64,000 nucleotides of DNA. Source: Acanthosoma haemorrhoidale. Lineage: Eukaryota; Arthropoda; Insecta; Hemiptera; Acanthosomatidae. The notes below the pieces were generated by a model, which had not been told where the DNA came from, did no database searches, and saw only the letters and a list, made by a program, of their open reading frames with translations. Made by a program: the position numbers and the translations under genes. Shown here in pieces: positions 1 through 13,400 of the stretch. The DNA is taken from the NCBI GenBank assembly GCA_930367205.1, contig OV884011.1, positions 167,225,226 to 167,289,225 on the forward strand, given 5' to 3'. Every line of letters begins with the position of its first letter. The first letter of the stretch is position 1.

Positions 1-186
1 TTAAGGGATGGATGAGCTGAGATATGTCAGCCCCGAGGTAATTAACGTATCTGGACGGAGGTGTACTTTGGATCGTTATCAGTAATGTAATTCCCCATTC
101 AACCCTTATTTACACGAGCGTCCACACAATCATTCTCACAATATGTACAAATACACTTACGCTAGAGACCTCACTACCCCTTTAAA

Positions 187-232
187 AGTCACGAGGGCAC
201 TGCCACTATAATCTTTGAGGAGGATTATAGCA
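187..232 (-). repeat. Jockey LINE 3'-end remnant
   Basis: This short stretch matches the end of ORF2 in the inverted Jockey copy near 48480-48530: both share the pattern of a bottom-strand CACGAGG, a CACTGCC block and GAGGAGGATTATAG. It is diverged and truncated. It is the oldest-looking piece of the LINE family in the window and has no coding capacity. Confidence 0.5.
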
Positions 233-404
233 ATGCGTAAAACGTTTTTGTTAGATTTTGATGGAGTAATCCAGTCCTTCCGCTCAAAATAGCCTTAGAA
301 TAATATAAAACACTCCCTACTAAGCCACCTCTGCATTGCTCATGGAACACATTCCCTCTAAATTTATAAAGTTTCGTGAAAAACGTATATATCATCTTTA
401 ATAC

Positions 405-485
405 CACGGCAAGAATGCTATCGAGCCACACCCATAATCTTCCTCGGGGATTGAAGCGGAAACGCCCTCGAAATCTCATCTAGCC
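405..485 (+). repeat. Jockey LINE ORF2 C-terminal remnant
   Basis: On the plus strand this encodes a proline/arginine-rich tail ending PRGLKRKRPRNLI and a stop. That matches the PRRLKRQWPRDLL tail that closes ORF2 in the two full-length copies. It lies tail to tail with the opposite-strand remnant at 187-232, so two separate insertions have decayed here. Confidence 0.45.
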
Positions 486-1911
486 AACCCGAAACGTGGT
501 TTGTTACTTTAACTCCTGCAGTTCCATATTCCCGCTTGGCAGGCGGTACTCTTGTAATGTCCTTTTGTTGTGTAACATTTTCTTGCTATTCAAAGCTGCG
601 GAAGAAGACATCTTATGTAAGATCTGTTATTGACAGTTGGCAGTCCAATAAGAAGTATATTTTTCGCCTTATTGAGCAGGACATAACAATGACATCTTCT
701 GTATCGACAGGTATCATGTCTTCTTCGTGTCTTCTCAGGAGTAGATTCAATAACACTCATTTTTTCTTTCTTACCCGAGGATTATATCGACAGGTTTAGT
801 GGTATTATTAGCCGTGGCAGGACACGATGGATATTAATTTTCGTAAGTTTTTTTTTTTTTTTTGGGGGGGGGGGGTGGAATATTACATTAAATTTGTATT
901 GTTTTATTTATATATCTATTAAATTGTGAGAATGTCTCTGCTTCTCTATCGTAATTCCAAGTCCTTTCAAACTTGAAAGAAATTATTCAATTTTGCAGTG
1001 AATGCTGAACCCTCTGCAGCGAAATACAGGTAAAGTTATATATTGGGAAATATCTGTAAATAAATCTGAATACATAGTTTTCAGAAGAGTCTGTAACTAA
1101 TATATCAACTCCTCATCTTTCTTTTTTTTTTAACTTTTAGACTATGTGGATTGAATTCTGTAGTGCGTGTGCATTGTATAGCGGTGTTGCCTGTTTTCTA
1201 CTTATTAAAAGCTTTAATAAGTGAATATTTATATTCGTTTTCATAAATTTTCCTTCTATTACTTATTATATTCACGTAAATTTATTCTTACTATTTTCCT
1301 TATAAGATAGTAATATTTGTTATTTTAATTCCAATTAAAACATTTATTTTTCTGTTTCAGATAGGCGAGAAATGAAAAAAAGAAAAGAAAATATGAAGAC
1401 AATGAACTTGGAAAATGTTTAAGTGAGCTAGCGGACATTCACGATTGTTATACGGACTTCATACGGTTTGAAGTGTGAACAAGCCCAAAAAACAATGCCA
1501 AATAAGAGAAGCACAATACTTTGTGATTTTTACATTGAAAGCGTGTTGTGAGAAAATGATTTTGTACATATACTGCCTTTACAAAAAATAATAATAAAAG
1601 CGAAGGTGTACATTTTTAAGGTTTTACTTGTATTTTTTTTCTTACTTTACTTTATTATAAGAACAAAAAAAATCACTGAAAAAAAACAAAATAAAAGTTT
1701 GCTCTTTTTTGTTATTTTGTCTGTTAGTGTGTGACCATTATTTGATCCTTGTCTGATAATGACGGCTGTGGAATGCCTCTATTATTATTATCTGAACGGG
1801 ACCATCTCGAAACACTGGCCGGATATCGTTTAAGGGAAATTGAGTTATAGTGCACGCTCGAGTCATTCTGTTCTCACTTTCGAGATCTGTCTCACTTAGT
1901 GACTCTCCGTT
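486..1911. other. AT-rich region with possible exon traces, no recognised gene
   Basis: No recognisable protein is present. Two stretches have good splice signals. Bases 999-1029 sit between TTTTGCAG and GTAAAGT. Bases from 1361 follow TCTGTTTCAG. Joined in the one open frame of the first piece, they reach a stop at once (AGA TAG), so at best this is the 3' end of an upstream gene whose poly(A) signal would be the AATAAA near 1592. An 87-codon ORF at 536-799 has no family features. A homopolymer pair lies at 848-875 (T16 then G12). Confidence in any gene here is low. Confidence 0.15.
1170..1305 (+). repeat. Diverged dispersed repeat, second copy at 47895-48020
   Basis: The stretch containing AAATTTTCCTTCTATTAC resembles bases 47895-48020 over more than 100 bp, with many mismatches. 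Neither copy has coding capacity or visible ends, so the repeat class is unknown. Confidence 0.35.
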
Positions 1912-1912
1912 G

Positions 1913-1920
1913 TATATAAA
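1913..1920 (+). promoter_or_regulatory. TATA box candidate for gene A
   Basis: TATATAAA lies 67 bp upstream of the first ATG of gene A. A second TATATAAA-like run and an initiator-like TCAGT follow at about 1938-1950. The surroundings are AT-rich, so chance occurrence is possible. Confidence 0.35.
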
Positions 1921-1986
1921 TATACTATTATATAATTATCAGTATATAAATACTGTATAATTATATATATCTATTTACGCGGCAAG

Positions 1987-4900
1987 ATGGCCATTTTGAA
2001 GACGACCGTGATTATTTTTGTACTCAAAACACTCTATGATGTTACCGCCGGTGGGAGGGTTTGTATTTTTATATTTATTCTAACCTATACATTAACCAGC
2101 AATAAAGTTTTTTCTTTGCAACAGAAAAGTAGGTGTGGATGGATCAATAAGAATTGTTCACGCTAAATTCAGGTCTGGATCATTTTTCTTTCTATCTCGT
2201 CGTGGTTTCAGAAATTGCATTATAATATAAATGTAAATCTTTATCATTTTAAGTGGTTACACATACTATAGGAAATGTAGGTGGGAAATTATTTTACTGG
2301 TCAATTAATATTTAGATTTATCAGCACTCATTTACATTTAAACAGCTCTATTTTCAATACACAAACGTTATTTAGTTTATTACTGACTTCACACAAATAT
2401 GAAATAAAAGTTACGCCAATTTTTATGTAATTATCTATGTGTAGTGATCTTTCGAATAGTTGGTGTACATAGCATTCTCATTTAAACGTCTTTTTCCGGG
2501 TGATATGGATGGATCCAACAATTAGTGAACAAATAGAGCGATTTCACAAGACATAATGAAACTACATTAGAGACTACTGCTGGTTCCTTTCTTGCGGTAG
2601 AAATCTCTGACAATTACAAACAGAAGTCGGAGTTTTCCAGGAGAAAAAATTTATTTATTTAGCATATTTTTACCCCATTTCCTAAAGTGTGTGCAGCCTC
2701 TTAAAATTATGAAAATGCGATTTCTAAATTGATAGAAAAATAATATTTGAGCTATGTAATCAGAGTTGAAACATTAAAAAAATAACCATGATATCTGATC
2801 CAGTTATCATTATTGTGCTCACTTTAGCGTACAAGAAAGAATCCTAGACGTGACAGAAAAAAAGTTTCAACTCTGATGGAGTGTGATTATATATTCTATA
2901 AGATCAACCAATTTGCGTTTCTCTTGTTAAAATCCTGATGGATAATGTTGTTGATATTATTATTATGTGGCACTACACCCGGGGGTGGGCCTTGGCGTGC
3001 TCTACTATCCGTCCTTTTTGACATAATGGATCACCATCTCCTGACACCCGGAACAGAAAGTCTTTAAGAACATCATCTGGTTTTATGTCGACCCATTCTC
3101 TTTCATATTTCTAGAATTTCTTCACACATTCTCTTCGACTTCCGAAGTTCTCTCATTCCCTCATCATTGTAATATTGGAGCCTTGACGGTACTCTCATGA
3201 CTCCGTCTTGACTATCTTCCATGAATTGCTTTGGTTCTCTTAGTCAGTGCTTGCCATGCTCTTGGTTGAAACATGTAGATAAGTCCATCATAAGTGAACT
3301 GTTCAATTCTTATTGATCATACGTGCTCTACTTACTCGCTACTCAAATAAGATATTTCATCATTGAACTTCTAGTGGCGCCCAGGAATGAAGTATGGTCA
3401 ACTACCTCAACGATCCGCAGCTCGGCGAGTCTTCCTACTTCCTTCTTTGCCACAGCAGAGCTGCACATTTGGTATTTTACGATATTGGACTTTCAGGTTC
3501 GATTGGATAATTCATGATCCGACTATCCATTTTTGCTTACTATCGTAAAAAGAAAGGCGAATTCCTCAATAACTTATATTTGTTCTTCTTTACAATAGAT
3601 ATGGAGTGGACGTGGTACTCTTGCAGCTTGAATGATCTTGCTTTGATTTGTGCTGACTGACAATCCTCTCGAGCTCGGCTTCCAATACAATTATCTCTCG
3701 CCTTAAGGAATCATTTAGTTATTTATATATTGTTTATAAAATATGATAGGATAAATAATCTGTTAAATTTTCGCTGTTTTTGTTTTTTAAAAAGTCTCGC
3801 ATATACTTCGGTACGAGGATCGACTATTTCTGGGCCTGCAAGAACAGAACCCTTCCGAACAGGATGGAGAACACATCCATATCCCAACTGTCGAGGGACT
3901 TGCTGACGGTGAACGCCGACATCGATGTCGTCAAAGGGTCCAGCAAACTGCCGGTTAGTATCTTATTAAATCTAAATCCAGGAGGAACACACCGTGGAAG
4001 GTATTAGACTAGTTAGAAAAGCTACAATACATATACATATAAGAGGGCAGAGGGAACTGGCATTAGATTACCGTTAATCTGTTATGCGCTGCTAATGCCG
4101 ATGTCGCCTTTCGTTAAAAAAAAAGTCTCTTACGCAAAGAGATACTAAACCAATCTCAAATTACCGATTTGAACGGTGGGGGGAAGTAAAACATTCGAAC
4201 ATCAAGCTTATTCTTCCAAATCAAAGTCCTAAGAAAAATCCAATAAAATCCTCCTGCATACTGACCTTAATATACACACTATATAACATTTTTAATATTT
4301 TAAAAATCATCCACCCAAGTCTTTGTACAGTAACAACCATCCCTACAAACCTTATCTGAGATTGAACCGGAAGTATATTAGTATCCAAGTATCACCTCTT
4401 TGGATGTTGCCTCACTACTAGATATAGCCTTGCTCATTGTTGGCATTTAGTACTACCTCGTTATTGCTGTTGCTTCTTATCGTCATACATTGGTTATAAA
4501 AGTGTTGCATATGTCCTATGAAAACATGATTGGGAGTAGTGACACTACTTTTTGTAATCACAGCGTATTATCTCGAGAACCGCTTATGCGCTAAATAGTG
4601 AGATTAAGTCCCTTTGAACTCGATAGAAATTCATTGAATTTCGCAGATCAAACACTTAGGGTCCAAAACAGGTCAAGTTTTCATGGACAAATTTCGCAAT
4701 TTAAGTCACCACGAGAACGACCAATCAATGAAAATTGAAAATTTACTCGATAACAAATAGACAAACACGGAAAGCCAGTAACGTGACATTCGTGATTGTG
4801 ATCGGCCCCTTAAAAAAAATGAACTAATTGGTGCCTAGCACACGTGGAAGATAATCAGCAAAGATATGAACTATAACAAAAAAAAAGTTTCATAACATCC

Positions 4901-7900
4901 TCTTTGGTTAAAGCATAGAGGTATATATTTTGTAGTTTTGAGAAAGGACAATGGTTAACCTCGAGTAAAAGTTACACATACATTAGGCCATGTCATGCTT
5001 AATTTTTTTGTATTTCCTTTTTGATGAACGATGACAATTTCACTTGTAACTAACACCAGTTTATTCAATATAATAGCACCGTACATTTTACAGGAGTTGT
5101 TAAATAAATTCAATGTTAAATGAATACAAAACTATTCATTTATATTACCTCATATCACTCAATCAAGCACTGCAGTGTTACCATAACAAACAAATTACAA
5201 TTGTAAACTTCAAATTTGTTCAAGATGAGGGGGGGGGGTTCACCAAACAAATTTCTCTTGTTTATATTTTACAGAAAGTAGAGGATCTATTAATATAGTG
5301 AACTAAAAAACGAATGGAAAAGTCATGTCTAGACATTCTAATTTAAACCTTTGTCATAGGACAAGTTATTATATATCATGGTAAATAATACCTTTTGTTT
5401 GCCATAACACTCAGCGATAGAAATGATTGAATGACTAATTGAAGCTATAATTTACACTAGGTTAATTTAGCACTAAGCTAATGGATCATTCATCTAGATA
5501 TTATAATTGAGTTCCCAGTATAGATTATGAAATGTGAATGTTCATATTTGATGTTGTTCTTAATAGGAGTAAGCACATGTTTTGGGTCATAGTTATGAGA
5601 TAATGAAGTTAGTAACATACAGAGTAGAAACAGATGAAATCATTAACAAGTTAATTTAATAAAGTGAATACAGGAGAGTATCTGTTAAGGTCAAACCAAA
5701 ATTCAATTTCAAAAAAGTCAAGCAGGTGCAGCCCAAGGTAAGATGGAACGGAACCCATCAGTCAACTTCCTACACATAATTGGAAAAAAAATATCTGTTT
5801 ATTTCAAACTGGGAAAAACATAATAGAAAGCCAAACTCAATTCTATGTTTTTTTTAATTAACAGTATACAATTAAATATTTTATTTTATTTTACATTATT
5901 AAACCCTACCATCATTATTATTGCTAAATGTATTTTTTCTCATAGTTAAATTGAATTAACTTAGAATGATTGCTTATATGAACTTATACATTATTGATTA
6001 TTAATATCATTATATTTTAACTCATTCGATTATTCCCATCTCTCCAGTACTCCTAGTGATAACTACCCTCCATCCAACAGTTTTGTCCCGGTTTTGCATA
6101 TCACAAAACAATTATTATTATGTAAGCCCTTATGTTAATCTGTGATGCAACAAAGCTGTTTATTTTAGTTTATACTCTGCCGACAAGTGAGAAACTATTA
6201 CTACTCTAAATGATGCTATATTAATAGATATTTTTAAATTCCTGAAATTGTCGTGTTTACAGATTAATTTATTGGTGCCATTAGGTTTATTACTACTTGA
6301 TTAAAATTAGTGTAGATTTACAGAAAAAAACATTTAAATTAGAACAGAAAATGACAAAACTAAATTTACTCTTCTAAAAACCAATTGCACAGAAAATGTT
6401 ATTAAAATGGTACTTACAGTACATAGTACTATAATATGTATACTGAGAGTTAATTTTTGTAAGTGAATTATTTATGAGTGGGTTGTTGTGATATCAACTT
6501 AAAGGCTGATGAAAGAGAGATGTTAAATTTTAAACAAATAAACAAACTTATTAAGTGGGTATGTACCATCTTAGAATGTATACATAGAATTATATCACTA
6601 GTTAAATCTATGGTACATCGACATCTCATAAAGATTGTACTGCCAAAATGAAAAAAAAAAATTATTAATGTACCTTAATAATATTAAATACTGTTCAAAG
6701 GAAAACTGTTTCAGGTATATAAAAACACCAAAACTTTAAACCTTGTTTACACCATATACAACTTCATTGCTGAATCTTCCTTCAAGTAAAGGAAGGTTAC
6801 ATTTGTTATAAGTTATCAATTTTTAACCATTGATCATGCATTCCAGTTAAAGATTTAATGAATTGGCCCATAAAAGAATTTGTAGAACTATCTATGATGT
6901 GGTTTGCATCCTAAGATGGTTAACTTAAGTCCGTGAAATACAAAACAGCAGATGAAAAAATACAATAAAAAATATTCTTCATTCTTTAGGCAAAAATGGT
7001 TATTTTGAGGTGCGCTACCAGAGGTGATGAGGTTTGTGAACCTTTCCTCAGGATGGCGGATAAGGACTTCTGCCACGTCTTTACCGACAAGGGACAGTTT
7101 TGGAGTGTCTTCTACGATTCAGTTTTTCCGAAACCAACATGCCCTATTAAAAAGGTAATTCTGAATTTAATATTTAATGTATTAAAGCATAAAGAATCTT
7201 TATTAGAAAAAAGGCTAGAAGGGCTTGAAGTCCCCTAGGTAAGACTTTGTTTCTGGCAATGTTCTTTGATGGTGAGTGCAGCTAAAGAGATCTGGAATCA
7301 CCTAGGCCAGTGTATGTGGATACCTCAGAAGATAAAGCACCCAGATCAGAGTTCTGCAGGTCACAGGTTCGAGTCCTGACCCTGTTACACTTTTTTTTAA
7401 CAACAGTTAATTTGTACTTGAAGCGCTTCACATATAAATTATAATAATTTATAATTATCATTGCATATAATCTTCTGGGAAGGAGAACAATGCTTATAAA
7501 AGAAAAACTATAATGGAGGATCAAAGTGGTTATTATGTACTGAGAATATTTTACCTTCATTTATAATGAATCCCTACCCGAGTACTTTATCCATTGAACT
7601 ATCCATATCCTCACATGACTCTAACCAATTGCAATCCTGTTTACCTATGTTCCAACTATTTTTTTCTTTGGCTAGTAATTATTAAAATAGTGGGATGCTA
7701 TGCCACACCCAAAAAATATAATAACACAATAACACTAACATATGATAAGATAATGAATCTTGATCAAAATACTTTTTATTCACAGGTTAGCTTTATGATT
7801 CCATTAGATGCAAATGGAAGTTATTAATGTTCTTATTACATTATTAATAACTCTACACTAAATTATTTTCTAACTGATCAAAAGTTTCACGAATGTAATA

Positions 7901-8703
7901 TTTCTTAGACCATTAATGTTTCTCTTATTTCTACCTCGTATTGTCTTTCTTGGCAATAACATTCATGCATTTTTAACATCTAAAAAAATAGAGACAAAAT
8001 AAATTAATAAAAATATATAAAATTGGATGAAAATCAGTAAAAATATTTACTCTTATTGTTTGTTCACCTATCGTTTATTTCAATTCTCATTTCTAAATCA
8101 CTAACACATATATGATTTTTTCATGTTCGTTGCTAAAACGTGAGACTAATGTCATTGCCCTTGGTTATGAATAAAAATCTTCATCAAAGTATTCATAAAT
8201 TTTAATTTAAGAAAAATATCTAACATTATTAATGTATGACAGTTTGTAAGACATTTTTTGTAGGCAAGGCAATATTTTGCTGAAGGGAAAGAATAATTTT
8301 TTTTTTCCTTTGTATGTATAATTTCAAAAACATATTTCATGTTATTGTAAAAACTGTTATTGTTAACTAATTTGAATTAATGGTAATTTTTTCTAAGGTA
8401 ATAGTAATTAACCTACTCCTGTATAATTTTACTTTTTCATTACTTTAATTTACAGTAATCAGGGCAAATATCCTTAACATCTACCTATTTAAAAACAGTG
8501 TATTTTCTGCTTTTAAGGGCCAGTACCGAATAAGGAATGCAACCGTTGACTTCAACATGATGTTCAAAAACGTCCCTCCATTGCCGGAAGCTGAAGATTT
8601 CTACTGGAAGTTTAGAACACAGATTTATTCGTATCCCGAGAATGAGGAAATACTTTGCATCACCGGCGGGGGAAAGCTGGAGAAGTTTAAAAAGCGTTCA
8701 TAA
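1987..8703 (+). CDS. Gene A: secreted DUF1091-like (ML/GM2-activator-type) cysteine-rich protein, four exons
   Basis: Exons are 1987-2058, 3795-3953, 6990-7154 and 8518-8703. All introns are GT-AG and phase 0. The product is 193 residues: 24+53+55+61. Exon 1 encodes a signal peptide (MAILKTTVIIFVLKTLYDVT). The mature chain has six cysteines, including RCATRGDEVC, DFCHVF, TCPIK and ILCITGG. The order DFC..FTDKG.FW..FYD..P.P.CPIK.G.Y.IRNAT.DF fits the insect DUF1091 family, related to ML-domain lipid-binding proteins and including the Drosophila CheA/CheB set. The family is mostly secreted and often chemosensory; ligand binding here is inference. Gene B downstream is a paralogue with identical exon structure and about 60% identity in exons 3 and 4. 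The family call rests on motif pattern, not on a search; the gene structure is much firmer. Confidence 0.8.
2955..3690 (-). repeat. Probable interspersed repeat in intron 1 of gene A
   Basis: This block starts at a (TTA)n run followed by TGTGGCACTACACCCGGGGG. It has higher GC and a different texture from the surrounding intron. The start resembles the tails of insect RTE/CR1-type LINEs as I remember them. No reading frame is long enough to name a protein, so the class is uncertain. Confidence 0.25.
4193..4290 (+). repeat. Jockey LINE ORF2 fragment in intron 2 of gene A
   Basis: The run beginning TTCGAACATCAAGC and continuing through AATCAAAGTCCTAAGA and GACCTTAATATAC matches bases 40856-40970 of the full-length Jockey copy. 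That part encodes SNIKRIQSFQSKVLRTIVNA. It is diverged with indels, so it is an old insertion in the sense orientation of gene A. Confidence 0.6.
7315..7398 (+). repeat. tRNA-derived SINE head or tRNA pseudogene in intron 3 of gene A
   Basis: A perfect Pol III B box GGTTCGAGTCC lies at 7366-7376. About 45 bases upstream is an A-box-like stretch, TACCTCAGAAGATAAAGCAC. A run of eight T at 7391-7398 would act as a terminator. The intervening part can be read as an anticodon arm, but the acceptor arm does not pair well. It is better read as a SINE or pseudogene than as a working tRNA. Confidence 0.5.
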
Positions 8704-8760
8704 AACACTTCATAGCAGTACCAGAGCTAGTATCACTATGTATTTTTTTTTGGAATTGAA

Positions 8761-8766
8761 AATAAA
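8761..8766 (+). terminator. Poly(A) signal of gene A
   Basis: AATAAA lies 58 bp after the gene A stop codon (8701-8703). It gives a short 3' UTR and fits the end of a compact transcription unit. Confidence 0.6.
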
Positions 8767-10493
8767 GGCAAATCCTTATAGTATCTAATATATTTTTTTC
8801 CCATTGACCTGTAAGTCTTTCTATATGTATTATCCTTTGAGAGTCCCGATTTTATGCTGGAAAGACTTGAAAAATACAGCAATCTTCATAAACAACATAT
8901 TTTTTTTACAATTTTTAGAAGGGTGTTGTTTTATCCGGAACCATTGAAAGAGGTAAACAATTTTAGTCAGATTATAACAGAAGGTTTATATGAAAGTCAC
9001 AATGTAAACAATAGGTCCACCATGCTCAAATATAAATAACAGAGTACGGCAAAATGACTAGTCCCCAGTTGGATGAAAAACAACTAGTACCAACCTAATT
9101 GTCAAAATATAAACAGGTATTAAACTAATGGTCTCAAATGTAGAGAAGCAACATCCTAACGCTATCCTCACTACTAACTTCTACTCTACCTATCTACTGA
9201 GGCAACATTAATTACTTTTTCATAAGATGTTGCAACTTGAATTTATTTCTATTAATTTAAGGTGAAATAATGATGAAACAATTGTGCCATATACTCTTTC
9301 ACGGGAGTGAACATCAACAAAATGGATCTCTGTACCAAAAGTAATGTTTCACTCCGTTTGAGGTCCAATAAGAAATAGCTGGTTCCTGATTTGCAACTTA
9401 AATATGCTATTTATAAAATCCACAATCATCCACTGTATACAGCAGAAGAAAGAAAACACTGAGAAGATCACACTTCAAGAGATGTTAAGAAAATTTAACA
9501 ATTATTTAAAGGGAAGGTCAAATAACAAATAAGACAAGAAGTATATGTCTACTGTACAGCAAGTTTTGAGGGTTTTGTTGGCTTTTTCAAAATACAAGAC
9601 CATAATTTTTTCAGTCTTTAATCGTTCAAGGTCCTTGAATGGGATCGTAAATTAAATTTTTTTTAAATTTGTGTCAGTTTTGGTCATTTTAAGTCATTTG
9701 CTCAAATTAAGAGATTTGAAATTTCAGAGCTCCCATTTAATGTTGGAGTGACATGAAAAATATTTCTAAATCTATGAAGTATTATTAAGAGATGGCAATT
9801 AATTACTTCGCAATAAGAAAAATTTATATTAGCCTATAATTTTGACTAGGGTACAAAATTTATCACCTACTTGTCCTGATTGATATTATCTATTATGTGA
9901 TTTGGGATGGCAAATTGAGTATAATTACAAAAAAAGTCACTAACACTGTCTTCAGAATGGTGTTAACAATTTTTTCAGTCTTACAATTCACAATATCTCA
10001 TTTTCGAATAGAAGTGTGATGGTTAGCATTTAAGTATTACTCCAAAGATGCTAAAAATAAAAGCAACCCTATAAGAAATAATAATTAGTAATTAAAAAAA
10101 TAAATTTTTTCCCACCATATTGAGCAGGTTGTGACAATTAAAGATCGGCACATTCTGATTAACTATATGCATCATTTATTGGACCTTTAATTAAATAAAT
10201 AACTGTTTCCACAGCCCCGACAAAACCTTTGATTGAGGGATGCTTCGGCTCTTGACTTGAAAATTTTTTATAAAAAATAATAATAATAGACTGAACTTTT
10301 TATTGTTTGCAATTGCTGATGCATGTAATCAACACAGGATAATGAGAGAATCGCTATCATTGAAAACATCTAATGGTGCTAGTACCCGATTACATCCTGA
10401 TATTTAAAGCAACGTTCTATTCGCAGATAGCTCAATAAGCACTTAGACCCTAACCTACCATAAACGTTACATCTTACATTTATTCATAAATAA
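8767..10493. other. Intergenic region between genes A and B
   Basis: About 1.7 kb of AT-rich DNA separates the paralogues. I see no exon of either gene, no repeat shared with the rest of the window and no clear TATA box before gene B. The promoter of gene B should lie in the last few hundred bases. Confidence 0.4.
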
Positions 10494-13400
10494 ATGGCTG
10501 TATTGTACAGGAGCATTGCAATTTATGCAGTGAACATGCTCTATATCATCGTTGTCCATTGCAGGGTATGTAGTTTTTTTTTCTTTAATGCTTTTAACTT
10601 ATGTGTGAGTATATATTTCTCATGACCAGTAGGGTCAAATGACCATAATATAATAAAAATGTGTTTATTTGAGTAAGTGATCATATAAATACAATTGCAT
10701 AATATAAATCTTTAAACAGTCATCATAACCAATTATCCATTTGCAATAGTACATCGCTTATACTTTTATTAAAACTAGCATACAATCAATCTAATAACAA
10801 TGTAGAATAAATTAAACAATTAATTGAAATTTAAACACTTATGCAAAAGTATAACTGACTCAATAAGAGTGAACTTACAAATAAATATACAAATGCCATT
10901 ATTTTAACACTATACGCAGACATAGCTCATTTGGAAAAACCTCTTTTAATAACAATACATATTAAAATAATCCACATTGATACACTGCAATGTATTATTT
11001 GATTTAGAATATTTTCCTCCATAAAACTCACATTGAGTCCTTCTATTCTACCTGTCTCTGGTCTAGTCATGTCTTCTATCTCTAGTATCTTCCTTCTCTT
11101 ATTTATAACTGCTTGGCTAGTCTAGAACGAACTACACACTCCTACTCCTAGAAATATCCTTAGTTTCCATGGGGCAATTATCCCTTACTAAGTGTAGTTT
11201 ATGTCTGTAGAGACTCAAAATAGACCTCCCTCCTTCTAATTCGAAGGTGACCCCCATCACTTAGTTTTTTTTCCGCATTATATTCAATTTTTAACAATAA
11301 AAAGATAGATGTTAGATTAACAAAAAATAGCTTACACTGCAAGGCGTTAAGTGCAAGGAGCCATACACAGCTCATTATTATATTATTGTATAGATTTTAT
11401 TTAATTTTTAACAAATTTAAACAAGAGGTTAAAGAAAAAATATCTTAACTGCTCACAAATTGAAGTGGACCACTTACAAAACTTTAGATACTATCTATTT
11501 TATTTTACCAGGATTATTTGAAATTTCCTAAGTGAAAAACACAATTAAATTTAATCACCTAAAGAAATCAATATTTGTCTTTTACCATCAATACTCATGT
11601 AGCGAGTGCACTAGACAGCTTTTTAAAATGCCTTTACGAAGGCTTACTGTTGAAGAACTAGGGAGGGCTTTGGCTCTTTTAGAGTTAGGATATTCTCAGC
11701 GTTCTTATAAGGAATAGGAAACAACAGTCTAAATCTTTAATTCTAAGCAGAGGAGGCCCAACACCAAAAATGAATAAACAACAATAACTTTTATTTTTTC
11801 AAAAATTTTAATTGGATTTTTTCTTAATTATCAATGAATATTTGTTTCTTTCAACACTCCTCCAGGTGCCTAATAAGTAACCTATCGAATAAATAAGTTA
11901 TCCACTTCAATTTGTGAGCAGTTTGTTTACTCTTGTGTTCGAATTTTACTGTAAAAGAGTTGCCTTTTTTTATTATTAATCTTGCCATAGTTTATCTGTG
12001 TCTAAGTGCGATTTGGAATGTATATCTACTGCACTACAGCTATTGCCATAGTCTGAAAATATAACGTAAGTGATTCTCATATGTGAGACGTTGAGCAACT
12101 GGCAAGCTAGTTGTCATAGTTAAGTTACATGAACAATATTTGTTTTTACTGTCCACTCACCACAACACATACAGCTGTTTACAGTCATAGATTGAATGCA
12201 TATCCATTAAGATGAACTATATACAGGCAACAAAAACAAAACTACATATGATGAAAAAAACAAAAACGCTATGTGCCCTTTCCTTGATACCAACCAACTA
12301 CTGTGATACACTTTATTTTATAATCTATATTATCCATGAACCTACAACCTTCAAGGTCGATAGTTAATATTTACAAAACTCGTCAAAAACGTAATACTTA
12401 CAGCATATCACTTCTCTCTCACTTGCCTCAAAAATCGTTCTTTCCCCCCATGTGGATAGGCTCAGACAAAGCTCGTGTCTTGAACCAACATTATATGGCG
12501 AAGTCGGATTCACCTAAAGATAAAATTTCCCGCCCGTACATAGCCTACGCAGTTAGAAGTCAGAAGGCTACAGGAAATATAACGCCTAAAGCATGTCTCG
12601 TCCTTCTACTGTGTTAGGTAATGTTTATGTACGCCTGACTCCATTAGGCCACAGTTCTAAGGTCAATTCTATCAATGAATTTGTTGAAGTCAGTTTTATA
12701 TTTTTCAACAGTGCGTTTGTAAGTATAATTGTAACAATCAATTTATTTGTAGTTCCACCTAGAAGTTCATATTTGCATATAAGGCGATGGTGAGTTTGTC
12801 CTGTTCGGTCATAAGTGCAATTAGGATTGTCAAACAGATAGCTTTTGTTCCAGATTTGTATCAGTTTTACATTTAGGCGAAGTTTAAATTTCTGTCTTGT
12901 GTCCATAGCTGGAATATAGTCATTCAGTTCATTTCCTTTAATCGTTGTTGTGGATCCCTCTATCCTCTATCCCAATCATTCAGTGATTGTTGTCATAGGT
13001 AGTTTTTTTTTTTTTTGCAGTTGACTGTGCCATTAAACGGTACGAGTATGCTGAATCTTGATCTTGAAATGCTAGTTTCCTGTATTTCAAAAGAGTGCCC
13101 CCTATTCCAATGAAATGTCAATCTCCTTGTCTTTACATTTAAAAAAAAAGGTCTTCTGTTAGTGGTTTATGTAGTTTGTCTGTAGTCATTTCACTGTTCG
13201 TATATGTACTGTAAGTTAATTATTAAGTACACACGACACAACTTTTAAACCTTTTGTTTATCGACTTATAATAACTAAAGTCTGCATCAGGATGTCCATT
13301 CTGTTTACATTTGATCGAACAATTCCTTTCTAAAATGTACATTGTCTGGGAAGATATTTAGGATAATACGGTATGTACTGCAACTGAGCTAGGTTTGAAC

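Noticed and set aside
3323..3517. 64-codon ORF in intron 1 of gene A as a gene
   Set aside because: It is within a probable repeat, has no homology that I recognise and lies between two exons of gene A.
7315..7398. Functional tRNA gene
   Set aside because: The B box is perfect but the acceptor stem does not pair and the anticodon arm is poor.
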